Counted from the stretch's first letter, positions 9,295 through 21,200 are shown. The stretch is 50,909 nucleotides of DNA from Gammaproteobacteria bacterium (GCA_021731365.1 JAKFXL010000005.1:1-50909); one strand, 5' to 3'. A program made the numbers and translations. The notes: a model not told the origin generated them from the letters alone.

Positions 9295-10236
9295 ATGGAT
9301 AAACAACACGTACAATTATCAGGGCGAAAGACTGCGACTGCAGCACTGCTTTTAGCGGCAATGGGGTTTGCGCCCATGGCCAGCGCTCAGCTTGAGCTGA
9401 ATTTCCTGCCCGCCGTCAAACCCGACCCTAATAACCAGTACCTCAAAACCTACGTCACGTGCCGACATAGTGCAGATGAATACTGCATCCGTGGACTCCA
9501 CGATACAAATCCACGTAAAATTGACCCTGATCTAACCCCGTTTTTAATGGAGATGGCCCAAGACCCCACTACTGGGGATTATTTCTACCACACCTTGGTT
9601 GGCGATCCCAATAGCGACTTCTCTCAAGAAAGCTACATTGCAACCACTAATGGCTTCTGGGCTGACGGGTTCATTAAGACCTCCAGTGAAGGGCAGCTTA
9701 ATGGCGGGATTGATGCTACCCCGCCAAATTCAGGGATTCTCAACCCCTCGGTGACAGGGATTTTTTATGATCCATTATCTCAAAGCTCACTCTCCGGCAA
9801 CGGCTCGGGTAGGCCGGACGATATTGTTTTCAGACAGACCGTCAAGAGCGCTGGCTTCGTACAGGAAACAATCAAAGCTAATCGACTCAACAAACCCAAA
9901 ATAACCCAGGCTGTTAACGAGGCTGGCATGTCAAGCAACTTTGTACTCGACATGAGCGCGCTTACCTATTTTGGCGCAGCGGCCCAAGTCACTGGTGCCT
10001 CCATGATTAATACCTTACTGATTACGGATACCCAGACAGACGAAGTACTTACTAATTTTGACGTTAATACCAGCAGCCAAAAATCCAACATCAATGCAGG
10101 TAAGTATATTTATAACTTTGGTAACGGCTCTGGCGGTAGTAACGGCACCTACACCTATGAAACGTCCGTCTACGATATTTACAGCACAAACTGGGCCGCG
10201 TTCTCCGACCCTACCGTTAACGTCCCTAACTTCTAA
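9295..10236 (+). CDS. Predicted secreted protein of unknown function
   Basis: I do not recognise this gene. From the ATG at 9295 the protein starts with a lysine/arginine n-region, a hydrophobic core (TAALLLAAMGFAP) and an ASA-Q cleavage site, a good Sec signal peptide. ATGs at 9265 and 9277 are in frame and give a longer n-region; none of the three has a strong ribosome site. The mature part, about 280 residues, is rich in Asn, Asp, Ser, Thr and Gly and poor in Lys/Arg. An early Y-V-T-C-x8-C pair (the only two cysteines) could form a disulfide. A Gly/Ser/Asn-rich stretch near 275-290 (FGNGSGGSNGTY) resembles surface or adhesin-like beta proteins. It sits alone between divergent apbC and metG, is followed by a terminator-like hairpin and has operator-like repeats upstream. 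Confidence 0.75.
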   Translation: MDKQHVQLSGRKTATAALLLAAMGFAPMASAQLELNFLPAVKPDPNNQYLKTYVTCRHSADEYCIRGLHDTNPRKIDPDLTPFLMEMAQDPTTGDYFYHTLVGDPNSDFSQESYIATTNGFWADGFIKTSSEGQLNGGIDATPPNSGILNPSVTGIFYDPLSQSSLSGNGSGRPDDIVFRQTVKSAGFVQETIKANRLNKPKITQAVNEAGMSSNFVLDMSALTYFGAAAQVTGASMINTLLITDTQTDEVLTNFDVNTSSQKSNINAGKYIYNFGNGSGGSNGTYTYETSVYDIYSTNWAAFSDPTVNVPNF

Positions 10237-10251
10237 TTAAAGCAGTCCTCA

Positions 10252-10281
10252 CCATCTGCCATAATCTGGCAGATGGCGTTT
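10252..10281 (+). terminator. Intrinsic terminator-like hairpin after the secreted-protein gene
   Basis: CCATCTGCCA (10252-10261), a 5-base loop and TGGCAGATGG (10267-10276) form a perfect 10-bp stem followed by CGTTTTC. The T-run is short, but the stem is strong and lies 15 bases after the stop codon, so it probably isolates this gene from metG. Confidence 0.7.
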
Positions 10282-10353
10282 TCAGGCCGTCTGGATGGTT
10301 AAGTTGAGGTATACTTCACGCTCTTCAACGTCATTGAGAACAGTCGTCACCCC

Positions 10354-12417
10354 ATGGCCGCACATCGCAAAATCCTGGTTACCAGCGCCCTTCCTTATGC
10401 TAACGGTTCGATCCATCTGGGCCATCTGGTTGAGTATATTCAGACGGATATCTGGGTCCGTTTTCAGAAGATGCGTGGCCATGAGTGTCACTATGTCTGC
10501 GCCGATGATACCCACGGTACGCCGGTTATGTTGCGCGCCGAACAGGAGGGGATCACGCCGGAGGCGCTGATTGAACGTGTTCACCGCGAACATCTGGGGG
10601 ATTTCACCGATTTTCACATCGCGTTTGACAACTACTACTCCACCAATTCGGAGGAGAACCGCGAGTTATCCCAGGATATCTACCGCAAGCTCAAGGCCGC
10701 TGGACTGATTGACATTCGTACTATTGAACAGCTCTACGATCCGCAAAAACAGATGTTTCTGCCGGACCGTTTTATCAAGGGCTGCTGCCCCAAATGTAAG
10801 GCGGCTGACCAGTATGGCGACTCTTGTGAGGTGTGTGGTGCCACCTATGCGCCTACTGATCTGATTGACCCCTACTCGGCTATCTCTGGCGCTACGCCCA
10901 TCTTGAAGGAGTCGGAACACCACTTTTTTAAATTGGGTGAGTGCGAAAGTTTCCTCAAGCAGTGGTTACTGGAAAACCAGCAGCCACCGCTGCAGGCAGA
11001 GGCCACTAATAAGATCAGCGAGTGGTTTGAGTCGGGGTTAAAAGATTGGGACATCTCCCGCGATGCCCCCTATTTTGGGTTTGAGATCCCTGATGCGCCG
11101 GGCAAGTATTTCTACGTCTGGCTCGACGCGCCGATTGGTTACATGGCGAGCTTTAAAAATCTCTGCGCCCTAAAGGGGCTCGATTTTGACAGTTACTGGC
11201 GTGAGGGGAGCGATGCGGAGATTTACCATTTTATTGGCAAGGATATCCTCTATTTCCACGCCCTGTTCTGGCCCGCGACCTTGAAGTTCTCTGGCCATCG
11301 CACCCCGACCAAGATCAACGTGCACGGCTTTCTCACCGTCAACGGTCAGAAGATGTCCAAATCCCGCGGGACATTTATCATGGCCCGCACCTATCTGAAC
11401 CATCTTAATCCTGAATATTTGCGCTACTACTTTGCCGCCAAACTGAGCGACCGGATTGAGGATATTGATCTGAACGTTGAGGACTTTGCTGCCCGGGTTA
11501 ACAGCAATCTGGTAGGGAAATATATCAACATCGCCTCACGTTCGGCCGGTTTTATCAAAAACCGCTTTGATGGGCAGCTGTGCGCAACGCTGGACGATGC
11601 AGGTGCCACACTGCTGGCCACCATTCAACACAAGCAACCACAGATTGCTGAACTCTATGAGAACCGCCAGTTCAGTGAGGCGATGCGCGAAATCATGGCC
11701 CTGGCCGATGTCGCCAACGAATATGTGGATGAGACCAAACCCTGGGTGCTGGCCAAGGAGCCGGGCAGGGAACATGAGTTGCAGCAGGTCTGTACAACCC
11801 TGATCAACGCCTTCCGCCTGCTGACCCTCTACCTGAAGCCGGTATTACCACAACTAAGCAGCCAGATTGAGGCGTTTCTGCACATTGCCCCGCTACAGTG
11901 GGGTGATGCCACCACGCTGTTGCTGGACCAGCAGATCAATGCTTACCAGCATCTGATGACACGTATCGAGCAGAAACAGATTGACGCGCTGCTGGCGGAA
12001 AGTGTGACCACCCTCAAGCCGCAGCCAACCTCTTCGGCCCCGAGTAAAACCCCACCCAAAGAACAGGCCACCAAGGAAGTGAAGATGGATCAGATCAATT
12101 ACGATGATTTTGCCAAGGTTGATCTACGTATCGCCCGTATCGTCAAGGCGGATCATGTTGAAGGGGCTGACAAACTGTTACAGCTCACCCTGGATATCGG
12201 TGAGGAAAAGACCCGTAATGTGTTTGCCGGCATAAAGTCCGCCTACTCTCCCGAACAGCTGGAGGGCAAATTGACGGTCATAGTGGCCAACCTTGCGCCG
12301 CGCCAGATGCGCTTTGGTCTGTCAGAGGGAATGGTATTGGCTGCCGGCCCCGGCGGTGAGGAGCTCTGGATTCTGGAGCCCCACGCCGGCGCACAACCGG
12401 GTATGAAGGTGAAGTAA
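10354..12417 (+). CDS. metG: Methionine--tRNA ligase
   Basis: MetG charges tRNA-Met and initiator tRNA with methionine. The 687-residue protein has the full bacterial layout: class I catalytic domain with HLGH (21-24, the HIGH motif) after YANGSI, a zinc knuckle with C145, C148, C158 and C161, the KMSKS loop (333-337), an alpha-helical anticodon domain, and a C-terminal tRNA-binding (EMAPII/Trbp111-like) domain that starts near [21 protein letters not shown] low-complexity Pro/Ser/Thr/Lys linker of about 25 residues joins the two parts. It is followed by an inverted repeat overlapping its stop codon. Confidence 0.98.
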   Translation: MAAHRKILVTSALPYANGSIHLGHLVEYIQTDIWVRFQKMRGHECHYVCADDTHGTPVMLRAEQEGITPEALIERVHREHLGDFTDFHIAFDNYYSTNSEENRELSQDIYRKLKAAGLIDIRTIEQLYDPQKQMFLPDRFIKGCCPKCKAADQYGDSCEVCGATYAPTDLIDPYSAISGATPILKESEHHFFKLGECESFLKQWLLENQQPPLQAEATNKISEWFESGLKDWDISRDAPYFGFEIPDAPGKYFYVWLDAPIGYMASFKNLCALKGLDFDSYWREGSDAEIYHFIGKDILYFHALFWPATLKFSGHRTPTKINVHGFLTVNGQKMSKSRGTFIMARTYLNHLNPEYLRYYFAAKLSDRIEDIDLNVEDFAARVNSNLVGKYINIASRSAGFIKNRFDGQLCATLDDAGATLLATIQHKQPQIAELYENRQFSEAMREIMALADVANEYVDETKPWVLAKEPGREHELQQVCTTLINAFRLLTLYLKPVLPQLSSQIEAFLHIAPLQWGDATTLLLDQQINAYQHLMTRIEQKQIDALLAESVTTLKPQPTSSAPSKTPPKEQATKEVKMDQINYDDFAKVDLRIARIVKADHVEGADKLLQLTLDIGEEKTRNVFAGIKSAYSPEQLEGKLTVIVANLAPRQMRFGLSEGMVLAAGPGGEELWILEPHAGAQPGMKVK

Positions 12418-12438
12418 CAGCGGTTAAAACCGCTGTTA
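12415..12438. repeat. 11-bp perfect inverted repeat overlapping the metG stop codon
   Basis: TAACAGCGGTT-AA-AACCGCTGTTA is a perfect palindrome whose first three bases are the metG stop codon. It can form a strong RNA hairpin with a minimal loop. No T-run follows, so a 3'-end stabiliser or transcript-processing element is as likely as a terminator. Confidence 0.6.
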
Positions 12439-12465
12439 CGCACCACATCGTATATAACCAGGATC

Positions 12466-12504
12466 TATATCATATATAAATTCAGTGTTGAATTTGTGAT
12501 ATAG
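12466..12504. promoter_or_regulatory. AT-rich imperfect palindrome upstream of the rnf operon
   Basis: The sequence from about 12466 to 12504 reads TATATCA...AAATTCA-GTGT-TGAATTT-TGATATA, an imperfect inverted repeat in an AT-rich tract about 105 bases before rnfA. It may hold the rnf promoter and an operator. I do not recognise a known regulator consensus such as an FNR box. Confidence 0.35.
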
Positions 12505-12609
12505 GAAGCCTAGGATGGCCGCTCGTGATGATAAACCCAACATTGCACCAGCCGGCCGCACTGTGCGCCTTATTGATCATATAGCTGACTCACCAACCAG
12601 AAGAGAGAG

Positions 12610-13191
12610 ATGACCGAATACGCTCTGATACTGATCAGCACTGTGCTGGTAAATAACTTTGTCCTGGTAAAATTTCTGGGGCTTTGCCCTTTTATGGGGG
12701 TCTCTAAAAAACTGGAGACGGCAACCGGTATGGCGCTGGCGACCACTTTTGTGCTGACGCTCTCCTCTGTCTGTAGCTATCTCGCCAATACCTACCTGCT
12801 GGCGCCACTGGGATTGGAGTATCTGCGTACCATCACCTTTATTCTGGTAATTGCCGTAGTGGTGCAGTTCACCGAGATGGTGGTGCATAAAACCAGCCCG
12901 GTGTTATATCAGGTACTGGGGATTTTTCTGCCGCTGATCACCACCAATTGTGCAGTGCTCGGTGTGGCGTTACTCAACGTTCAGCAGGATTTGGGGTTTA
13001 TCGCCTCTGCGCTCTACGGTTTTGGTGCGGCGGTTGGCTTTTCTATGGTGTTGATCCTGTTTGCTGCGATGCGAGAACGGATCATTGTCGCTGACGTACC
13101 CCTCCCTTTTCGCGGCCCTGCAATTGCATTGATTACCGCCGGTTTGATGTCCCTGGCGTTTATGGGCTTTACTGGCTTGGTGAAGGGCTAA
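12610..13191 (+). CDS. rnfA: Electron transport complex subunit RnfA (RsxA)
   Basis: RnfA is an integral membrane subunit of the Rnf complex, which couples electron transfer between ferredoxin and NAD(H) to ion movement across the inner membrane. In E. coli the same complex (Rsx) also reduces SoxR. The 193-residue protein has six hydrophobic helices and the family-typical openings [20 protein letters not shown] and [16 protein letters not shown]; the conserved LGLCP-type and TNCAVLG-type motifs carry the cysteines that ligate a membrane [2Fe-2S] cluster with RnfE. It starts the rnfABCDGE operon, three bases before rnfB. Confidence 0.97.
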   Translation: MTEYALILISTVLVNNFVLVKFLGLCPFMGVSKKLETATGMALATTFVLTLSSVCSYLANTYLLAPLGLEYLRTITFILVIAVVVQFTEMVVHKTSPVLYQVLGIFLPLITTNCAVLGVALLNVQQDLGFIASALYGFGAAVGFSMVLILFAAMRERIIVADVPLPFRGPAIALITAGLMSLAFMGFTGLVKG

Positions 13192-13194
13192 ATC

Positions 13195-13749
13195 ATGTTA
13201 ACTGCTGTAATAGCACTCACTGCCTTGGCGCTGATCTTTGGTCTGCTGCTCGGTTTTGCTGCCGTCCGTTTTAAGGTTGAAGGGGATCCCCTGGCCGAAA
13301 AGATCGACGCCCTGCTGCCACAGACCCAGTGTGGCCAATGTGGTTTTCCCGGTTGCCGCCCCTACGCCGAGGCGATGGCCAGGGGCGAAGCTGATATCAA
13401 CCGCTGCCCACCAGGGGGTGAGACCACCATTATTGCGCTGGCGGATCTATTGGGGCGTGAACCGATCCCGCTCGATGCCGAGGTGGGCGAAGAGAAACCT
13501 AAGATGGTGGCCATCATCGATGAGGCGACCTGCATCGGCTGCACCCTCTGCATTCAGGCCTGTCCGGTAGATGCGATTCTGGGGGCGGCCAAACAGATGC
13601 ACACCATTATTGAAGCTGAATGTACAGGGTGTGAGCTCTGCCTGGAGCCGTGCCCGGTGGATTGTATCGACATGATCCAGATTCCTGAAAAGGTTTTGCA
13701 CTGGAAGTGGCCCTACCCCCAGCCGCCCACTGAGACCCGCCCAGGATGA
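13195..13749 (+). CDS. rnfB: Electron transport complex subunit RnfB
   Basis: RnfB is the ferredoxin-like subunit that takes electrons at the cytoplasmic face. It has an N-terminal membrane anchor (about 1-25), a 4Fe-4S motif C46-x2-C49-x4-C54-x16-C71, and two bacterial ferredoxin 4Fe-4S motifs, C113/116/119/123 and C143/146/149/153, each ending in C-P-V-D. Length of 184 residues is normal for gammaproteobacteria. The stop overlaps the rnfC start by four bases (ATGA). Confidence 0.97.
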   Translation: MLTAVIALTALALIFGLLLGFAAVRFKVEGDPLAEKIDALLPQTQCGQCGFPGCRPYAEAMARGEADINRCPPGGETTIIALADLLGREPIPLDAEVGEEKPKMVAIIDEATCIGCTLCIQACPVDAILGAAKQMHTIIEAECTGCELCLEPCPVDCIDMIQIPEKVLHWKWPYPQPPTETRPG

Positions 13750-15398
13750 GCCGCCAACTCTGGAGCTTTCACGGCGGCATCCATCCGCCCCAATATAAAG
13801 AGTTATCCAATCAGCGCCCGATTGCCCAGTCCAGCCTTGCCGCTGAGCTGGTCATTCCGTTACACCAGCACATTGGCCAGTCACCTGAGCCGATTGTTCA
13901 GGTGGGTGACTACGTGCTCAAAGGGCAGGAGCTGGCCCACGCCCAGGGGTATGTCAGCGCCCCCGTGCACGCCTCCAGCTCCGGCACCGTGGTGGCCATT
14001 GAAGAGCGCGCCATCCCCCACCCTTCTGGTTTAAATGCCTTGTGCGTAGTGCTCGCTACCGATGGTGAGGATCGTTGGCTGGAGCAGCAGCTTGATGAAC
14101 GTCACTACACGGCCATAGAGCCTAGCCATCTGCGTAATCTGATACGCTCTGCCGGTATTGTCGGTCTCGGGGGGGCGGGTTTTCCCACCTTTATTAAACT
14201 CAATCCGACCGGACGAGTAATCGACACCCTGATACTGAACGGGGTGGAGTGTGAACCTTACATCACCTGTGACGACCTGTTGATGCGTGAGCGCTCCACC
14301 GAAATTCTTGCTGGCATCAAGATCATGCGTCACGCGCTGCAGGCCGGTGAGGTGCTGATCGCAATCGAGGATAACAAACCAGAAGCGATCGCCATCATGC
14401 AGCAGGCCATTGCCAACGAACCCGGCATCGAGGTTGTCTCCGTCCCCACCCGTTATCCACAAGGGGGGGAGAAACAACTCATCAAGGTACTCACCGGCAA
14501 AGAGTGCCCCAGCAGTGGGCTACCCTTCCAGATTGGGGTTGTGCTTAACAATGTTGCCACTGCCTACGCCATCCACCGCGCCGTTAACCATGGCCAGCCC
14601 CTGGTATCGCGCATTGTTACCATTACTGGCGATGGGATAAAGGAGCCGCGCAATCTGGAGGTGCCCATCGGCACACCGATTCAACACCTGATCGATCAGT
14701 GTGGCGGCACCAGCGGCGAGATCGAACGTATCATTATTGGCGGGCCGATGATGGGGTTTGCCATGCACAGCAGCGCCATTCCGCTGATTAAAACCAGCAA
14801 CTGCATCCTGGCCACCCGCCAGCCGGAACAGCCAGCGGCGCCGGAGATGCCCTGCATCCGGTGTGGTGCCTGTGCCGAAGTCTGCCCGGTGGAGCTATTG
14901 CCACAGCAGCTCTACTGGCACGCCCGCGCCAAGGAGTTCGATAAAACCCAGGAGTATGATCTTTTTGACTGCATCGAGTGTGGCTGCTGCTCCTATGTCT
15001 GTCCCAGCAACATTCCGTTAGTACACTACTACCGCTTTGCCAAAACGGAGATCTGGTCCCAGGAGCGTGAGAAAGAGAAGGCGGATCAAGCCCGCAAACG
15101 CCACGAATTCCGCCTCAGCCGCATCGAACGTGAACAGGCAGAAAAAGAGGCGCGACTGGCGTTGAAGCGCGCCGCCGTACAAGAAAAGTCCGAGACCCCT
15201 GATAAAGGTGAGGCCGAAAAACAGGCGCTCATTCAGGCGGCACTGGCGCGGGCGCAAGCCAAAAAGGAGTCTCAGCAAGAACCACCCAAAAACACTGCCG
15301 AGCTCACCCCGGCTCAACAACGTATCATTGACGAGGCCGATGCCCGTCGCCAACGCCTGGATGCGGCGGCTGATACTCCCCGCAAAGAAGCTGAATAG
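13746..15398 (+). CDS. rnfC: Electron transport complex subunit RnfC
   Basis: RnfC is the peripheral subunit with NADH-dehydrogenase-like fold that exchanges electrons with NAD(H). The glycine-rich segment [13 protein letters not shown] (about 139-151) fits the FMN/NADH site, and two 4Fe-4S motifs follow, C370/373/376/380 and C409/412/415/419. After about residue 435 the chain becomes a charged Lys/Glu/Ala/Arg-rich, coiled-coil-like tail to residue 550, a region that varies greatly between species. It is the longest subunit and is flanked by rnfB and rnfD with a four-base overlap and a two-base gap. Confidence 0.96.
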   Translation: MSRQLWSFHGGIHPPQYKELSNQRPIAQSSLAAELVIPLHQHIGQSPEPIVQVGDYVLKGQELAHAQGYVSAPVHASSSGTVVAIEERAIPHPSGLNALCVVLATDGEDRWLEQQLDERHYTAIEPSHLRNLIRSAGIVGLGGAGFPTFIKLNPTGRVIDTLILNGVECEPYITCDDLLMRERSTEILAGIKIMRHALQAGEVLIAIEDNKPEAIAIMQQAIANEPGIEVVSVPTRYPQGGEKQLIKVLTGKECPSSGLPFQIGVVLNNVATAYAIHRAVNHGQPLVSRIVTITGDGIKEPRNLEVPIGTPIQHLIDQCGGTSGEIERIIIGGPMMGFAMHSSAIPLIKTSNCILATRQPEQPAAPEMPCIRCGACAEVCPVELLPQQLYWHARAKEFDKTQEYDLFDCIECGCCSYVCPSNIPLVHYYRFAKTEIWSQEREKEKADQARKRHEFRLSRIEREQAEKEARLALKRAAVQEKSETPDKGEAEKQALIQAALARAQAKKESQQEPPKNTAELTPAQQRIIDEADARRQRLDAAADTPRKEAE

Positions 15399-15400
15399 CT

Positions 15401-16447
15401 ATGTACCTGAAGACACCCAGCTCGCCCCATACCCACGGTGCCAATGGCCTGTCGGTTGTTATGTTGCGGGTCGTCTACGCCCTCATCCCAGCCATTGCGG
15501 CCTACGCCTGGCTGTTTGGCTGGGGAGTCATCATCAATCTGCTGCTGGCAACGGTTACCGCACTGGCAACCGAAGCGATCATGCTGCGGCTACGTCATCG
15601 CCCGCTATCACCCTTTCTCAAAGATGGCAGCGCCCTGGTCACCGCACTGCTGCTAGGTATCGCCATTCCCCCCTTGGCACCATGGTGGCTGATCGTCATC
15701 GGCGCTGCCTTTGCCCTTGTCTTTGGCAAACATCTCTATGGCGGCCTGGGCTTTAACCCCTTCAACCCCGCCATGGTGGGGTATGTGATGTTGCTCATCT
15801 CTTTCCCCCGTGAGATGACCACCTGGGCGGCACCTCTCAGCCTAAGCGGGCAGACGCTATCCTTCAGCCAGAATTTGGGGTGGGTATTCAGTGGTACCCT
15901 GCCCGCCGGTGTGACACTGGACAGCCTCACCTCCGCCACGGTGCTCGATACCCTTAAAACCCAGCTCAAGCTTGGTCAGGATATCAACCAAATCAGCGCC
16001 AGCCCTATTTTTGGCGCCATGGGCGGTACCGGCTGGCAGTGGATCAACCTCGCCATCCTCGGCGGAGGAGTCTGGCTGATCTACAAAAAAATAATCAGCT
16101 GGCACATTCCCGTTGCCATGCTTGGCAGTCTGGCATTGATATCCCTGATCTTTTTTGTGATTGCCCCCGAGCACCATGCTTCACCACTCTTCCACCTCAT
16201 GTCTGGGGGTGCCATGCTCGGCGCATTTTTCATCGCCACCGATCCAGTCAGCGGTGCCACCAGCCTCAAAGGCAGACTCTGGTTCGGCGCTGGAGTGGGC
16301 ATTCTCACCTACATCATCCGCAGCTGGGGGGGCTACCCAGACGCCGTTGCCTTTGCCGTATTATTGATGAATATGGTCGCCCCCACTATCGATCATTACA
16401 CCAAACCGGTGGTCTTTGGCCACAGGAAGGGACCCGATGATCGGTAG
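15401..16447 (+). CDS. rnfD: Electron transport complex subunit RnfD
   Basis: RnfD is a polytopic membrane subunit related to NqrB that carries covalent FMN. The 348-residue protein shows about nine hydrophobic segments. The sequence SLTSATVLD places the probable phosphoester-linked FMN threonine at T180, near the position known in Vibrio. A conserved D-P-V-S-G-A-T block occurs late in the chain. Its end overlaps rnfG by eleven bases. Confidence 0.96.
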   Translation: MYLKTPSSPHTHGANGLSVVMLRVVYALIPAIAAYAWLFGWGVIINLLLATVTALATEAIMLRLRHRPLSPFLKDGSALVTALLLGIAIPPLAPWWLIVIGAAFALVFGKHLYGGLGFNPFNPAMVGYVMLLISFPREMTTWAAPLSLSGQTLSFSQNLGWVFSGTLPAGVTLDSLTSATVLDTLKTQLKLGQDINQISASPIFGAMGGTGWQWINLAILGGGVWLIYKKIISWHIPVAMLGSLALISLIFFVIAPEHHASPLFHLMSGGAMLGAFFIATDPVSGATSLKGRLWFGAGVGILTYIIRSWGGYPDAVAFAVLLMNMVAPTIDHYTKPVVFGHRKGPDDR

Positions 16448-17093
16448 GAACATGTCCATCGCCGCCGCCATTCTTGGTGGCTTTGCCGTCATCTGTGCCG
16501 GTGCCGTGGGGCTGACCTACGACAGTACCCGTCTACAGATTGAGGATAATGAACGGGCTGCACGGGTCGCAGCACTTCATGAATTAATTCCGCCAGCGCT
16601 GCACGACAACGATCTCTACCTCGATGCCATCAACGTCACATCACCAGAGTGGCTTGGCAGCAAAAAAGCCGTTCCCGTCTACCGCGCCCGTATGGGCGAG
16701 ACACCCGTTGCCATCATTATGGGCACAGAAGCGCCTGACGGTTACAATGGCACCATCAAACTACTTGTTGCCATCCGCTATAGCGGCGAACTGGTGGGTG
16801 TTCGGGTGGTCGCACATAAAGAGACACCGGGGTTAGGCGACTACATCGAACTCGAACGCTCACCCTGGATCAAGCAATTTGATGGCCGCTCGCTAACCAA
16901 CCCAGATAAAAAGCTCTGGCAAGTCAAAAAAGATGGTGGCGCATTTGATAGCAATACCGGCGCAACCATCACACCCCGGGCAGTCATAAAAGCAGTCCAC
17001 CACACGCTAACGTACTACCATGAACACCGTGACCGGCTATTTGCCCGTACCGAGGTCCAAAGCAGTTCTAAGGAGAGCAGCCAGCATGAGTAA
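16437..17093 (+). CDS. rnfG: Electron transport complex subunit RnfG
   Basis: RnfG is a periplasmic subunit anchored by one N-terminal helix (about 7-27) and carrying covalent FMN. The flavinylation motif D171-x-x-T-G-A-T-x-T179 is present, with T179 the probable FMN acceptor. The start chosen is ATG 16437 (MIGRNMS), preceded by AGGAAGGG. The in-frame ATG at 16416 would add seven residues inside rnfD without a ribosome site. From 16437 the protein is 218 residues. The end overlaps rnfE by eight bases. Confidence 0.95.
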   Translation: MIGRNMSIAAAILGGFAVICAGAVGLTYDSTRLQIEDNERAARVAALHELIPPALHDNDLYLDAINVTSPEWLGSKKAVPVYRARMGETPVAIIMGTEAPDGYNGTIKLLVAIRYSGELVGVRVVAHKETPGLGDYIELERSPWIKQFDGRSLTNPDKKLWQVKKDGGAFDSNTGATITPRAVIKAVHHTLTYYHEHRDRLFARTEVQSSSKESSQHE

Positions 17094-17793
17094 AAGTTAC
17101 AGTGAAATTAGCCGTGATGGTTTCTGGAGCAACAACGTCGGTCTGGTACAGATACTCGGCCTCTGCCCCTTGCTGGCGGTTAGCACCTCCACCGTCAATG
17201 GCCTGGGGCTCGGTATCGCCACCACATTAGCGCTAGTATTCTCCAACCTATTGGTCTCCCTGATCCGAAACCTGGTAAAACCAGAGGTGCGTATCCCTGT
17301 CTTTGTCATGATCATCGCCTCAGTCGTCACCGTCATTGAGCTGACCATGAATGCCTGGTTTCACGAGCTCTACAAAATCCTTGGCATCTTTGTCCCACTC
17401 ATCGTCACCAACTGCGCCCTACTGGGCCGTGCCGAAGCGTTTGCCTTCAAAAACAGCCCCGACCGCGCTGCACTTGACGGACTCACCATGGGACTCGGCT
17501 TTGCCGCCGTATTAGTGCTACTCGGTACCGTGCGCGAAGCACTCGGCAGCGGTACCATCCTCGCACAGGCACACATGATGTTTGGCGAACTGGGCAGACA
17601 CCTCACCATCACCTTGATAGATGACTACCACGGGTTTCTGCTAGCCATCCTGCCCCCCGGCGCATTCATAGGTCTAGGATTAATCATCGCCGTTAAAAAT
17701 ATAATTGATGACCGCAACAAACGTAAAGCAGCATTACAACCAAAAACAAACAACAGCCCCGCCAGCTCAGAAAACAACACGGCCACCGCGTAA
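17086..17793 (+). CDS. rnfE: Electron transport complex subunit RnfE
   Basis: RnfE is the second six-helix membrane subunit, homologous to RnfA and NqrD. The protein starts [17 protein letters not shown] at 17086 with AAGGAG upstream; in-frame starts inside rnfG are not supported. It has the paired cysteine motifs [10 protein letters not shown] and [13 protein letters not shown]. Length is 235 residues. It is the last gene of the operon. In many relatives nth follows directly; here an AT-rich islet of about 6.4 kb intervenes. Confidence 0.96.
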   Translation: MSKSYSEISRDGFWSNNVGLVQILGLCPLLAVSTSTVNGLGLGIATTLALVFSNLLVSLIRNLVKPEVRIPVFVMIIASVVTVIELTMNAWFHELYKILGIFVPLIVTNCALLGRAEAFAFKNSPDRAALDGLTMGLGFAAVLVLLGTVREALGSGTILAQAHMMFGELGRHLTITLIDDYHGFLLAILPPGAFIGLGLIIAVKNIIDDRNKRKAALQPKTNNSPASSENNTATA

Positions 17794-18223
17794 CACCTCA
17801 CCTCGCACCATGACAACTGCAGCATAGCCCGCCTATGCTGCAAACCAACCCCTCAATTACCATATTTGTGGTGGCAACTACCATCCCACCAACAGTCACG
17901 TCCATCCAAATCCGAACTCACACAAAAATCATTAAAAAAATATTAATAGCCCACAAAAATAAAACAACTAATATCCGCTGTAATAAATAGACATAACTAA
18001 AAAAAACAACTTCCCAGCCCATACCAAAAGCAGTCCCATAAAAAGCCCACTTTATGCATCGTTGATAATAGTCACCGCTGAGAACACAATGAGAAAATAA
18101 GAATAGAATTAAATAATAAAGTTAATAAATACTTAATCAAATATCAATAAAAATAATGGCATCGATGGTTATTAACTCATCACCGTCAAAAATAAAAATA
18201 ATCTTATACAACGGGGATTTTTT
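17794..18223. other. AT-rich intergenic region after rnfE
   Basis: These 430 bases hold no convincing gene. They contain the hairpin at 17819-17841 and then become strongly AT-rich, with many A-runs, up to the next gene. The composition change marks the left side of the AT-rich islet. The ribosome site ACGGGGA precedes the ATG at 18224. Confidence 0.5.
17819..17841 (+). terminator. Hairpin at the end of the rnf operon
   Basis: GCAGCATAG-CCCGC-CTATGCTGC is a perfect 9-bp stem with a 5-base loop, 25 bases after the rnfE stop. No U-tract follows, so factor-dependent termination or 3'-end protection is as likely as an intrinsic terminator. Confidence 0.5.
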
Positions 18224-21200
18224 ATGAATTTCGTACTCACTGCCAGCTTCCTTGTTCTATCAGGAATTGCCAGCTTAACCTATCAGGTTACATGGGTTAG
18301 GTTGTTAGGGTTGAGCATGGGGTCAACCAGCGCATCTATCAGCACCGTACTCGCCGCATTTTTTCTTGGAATGGCGCTAGGAAGTTATTTAGCCGAGAAG
18401 ATCACCCGTAATAGAATCAATAGTCTTACCCCCTACATTATCCTTGAGCTACTAATAGGCGTTAGCGGTCTGTTACTGCTACCAATACTGCTTCACCTTG
18501 ACAGTCTGATGGCAATACTTCCCGCCATAGGCACAGAGATCAGCCTGAAATTTGCAGCAACATTGCTTCTCTTATCAATACCTACCATGTGCATGGGGGC
18601 AACGTTTCCTGTCATGGCATCAATACTCATTAGAAATAAAAATGAGATTGGATTACGCATAAGCCAACTATACAGCTTAAACACAGCAGGTGCAGTTTTG
18701 GGGGCTTTCCTAACAGGCTTTGTGCTGATTCCCAACTGGGGACTCGATGGCGCTATATATATAGCCTTTTCACTGAACATGATAATAGCCATTGTTGCAA
18801 TATATGCCAATAAAAAATTCACACGAACCATCACCACAAATAATAAAGATAAAGAAGATGAGTATCTTGAGGCTGATGAAGCGCATAACAAAGACAGGAC
18901 AAAAGCCATCATTGTATTAGCAGCCACTGGATTTATATCCATCGCCACACAAGTAGGCTGGACAAAGTATCTGTCTGTTTTTACGGGCACAACAATTTAT
19001 GGTTTTTCAGCGATATTAACTGTCTTTCTGAGCGGCATCACTGCTGGATCATGGGCAATTAAAAATCACCTGGAAAAAATCAAAAATCCACAACTATGGA
19101 TGTCTGTAGGACTACTCCTACTTGGTTCTTCCTTAATACTAACCAGAGTTGGATTCAGCCTAATTCCAGACATATATGAATACCTTAATCACTACACAAG
19201 CGTACAATCATTAAATAATATTACAAAATATTTAATCATATTCCTGATGCTATTCATTCCCACCTTTATACTCGGAGCACTCTTTCCTTTAAATTTAAAA
19301 CTATACTGCGGAACTTTAAAAGCAGTTCGTACACGCGTTGGAAAAGCCTACTCTATCAATACCGTCGCCAGTATTTTTGGCGCTATATTTGCCGGATTTT
19401 TTTTCATCCCAGAATATGGAACAGATGCACTATTAACCATAATGGCTAGCGGAACATTGCTGCTCTCCATGTTATTTTTAGGATCCATCACAGAATTAAA
19501 TAAAAAAATAGCCATCTCCGTCTCCGTAGCCGCAGCACTCATTCTTGCAATTCAAACCCCCCATCTAAACTACAAGGAGCTCATCGCATCCATCGGCTAT
19601 CAATGGGATGATGATGTTATAAGCGGGAAGAAACCCGAATTTATATTCATAAAAGAGGGAAAAGCCGGGATTGTCAGTCTTGTGACCTATGACAAAACCA
19701 TTGCAAAACTCCAAAGCAATGGATTAAATGAGTCCTTGATACACATGAGCGACCAAAATAAAACCATGCTCACTGAATCGCTACTGGGAATAATTCCATA
19801 CATACTGCATGAGAACCCAAAATCTGCATTCGTTGTCGGATTTGGAGGCGGAACAACAACACGGGCGCTAACATTAACAGACATAGAATCCATACGAGTT
19901 GTGGAATTAGAACCAGCCGTTATCGAAGCTGACCGCCAACTATACACCGGCGAAATCCCAGCCCTTAAAGATCCCCGCGTGAAAATTAACTTTAACGACG
20001 CCAGAAACACCCTGTTAATAGAAAACAAAACGTATGACCTAATCGTCGCACAGCCATCACATCCCTGGCTTGCTGGTGCTGCCAATGTATTCACCAGGCA
20101 GTTCTGGGAGCTCACAAAATCAAGACTAAACAAAGGCGGCGTTTTTGGACAGTGGGTTAATCTATTCAAAATGGATGTCACTACTCTACAATCATTATTT
20201 CAGGCCTTCTATAATGTATATCCGTACGGATTGAGCTTTGCCAATCTCCACACAGGAGACCTGATATTGATAGGCTCCACACAACCAATCACGTTTGATT
20301 ACGATAGAATATCTAAAATATTGTCACAAGATAAAATAAAAAACACCCTGAGCATCCATGACATACATGAACCCGCCGATCTCCTTTGGTATTTTGCACT
20401 GTCTCGGGATGAAGCGCTTTCAGCATCTGCGGGATCACCCTCCAATACCGACACAAATATTATTTCAGAAGTCAGACTGTCGGCATTAACAAAACAGCCT
20501 GACGGAAAGGAAGATCCTTATCAGTTTTTACGAGATAATTTCAAATTAGATTTACTTCCATATCTCGGAGAGGATGCAATTGATAAGCTGTATTTACAGG
20601 CAAATTACTATATCTCCTGGAATGATATCGATCTCGCTAAAAAAGCATCCAACCAATTAAAAACCATAGCACCCGTTCTAGCACGAGGAATAGATTATGA
20701 AATCGCATGGCACGATTACGACTTCAAAACAGCCATAAATTTATACAATAAATATCAAGAATGGCCCGACAGAACACACAAACAACACGCACTTCTGCTA
20801 ACAAAGAATGGCCAACTCGATTCGGCATTTGAGTCACTTGATAATATAAAGGATGACTCAATAAAAGATGAAACATATGCTCAAATATTATACCGAACTA
20901 ATAATATACAGACACTTTATTCCCTTCCATCTGAGAATGATGAATATAAAAAATGGAAGCTTTTAGACATTTCTAAAAATGATATTGAAGTTGCTGGAGA
21001 CTATCTCAGAAAAATAACACTAAGCAGTCCCAACGATATCCCACAAATGATTACATTACTGAAATATTATAAACAATCTTCAAAATTTTCTGCACACTCA
21101 AAAGAAATTGAATCATTATCAAAAACATTGAATTCTGAAAAAGAGCGCCTGGAAAATATTGTTAAAAAAGGCATACCCAAAGAGGATACCATGCGAATAA

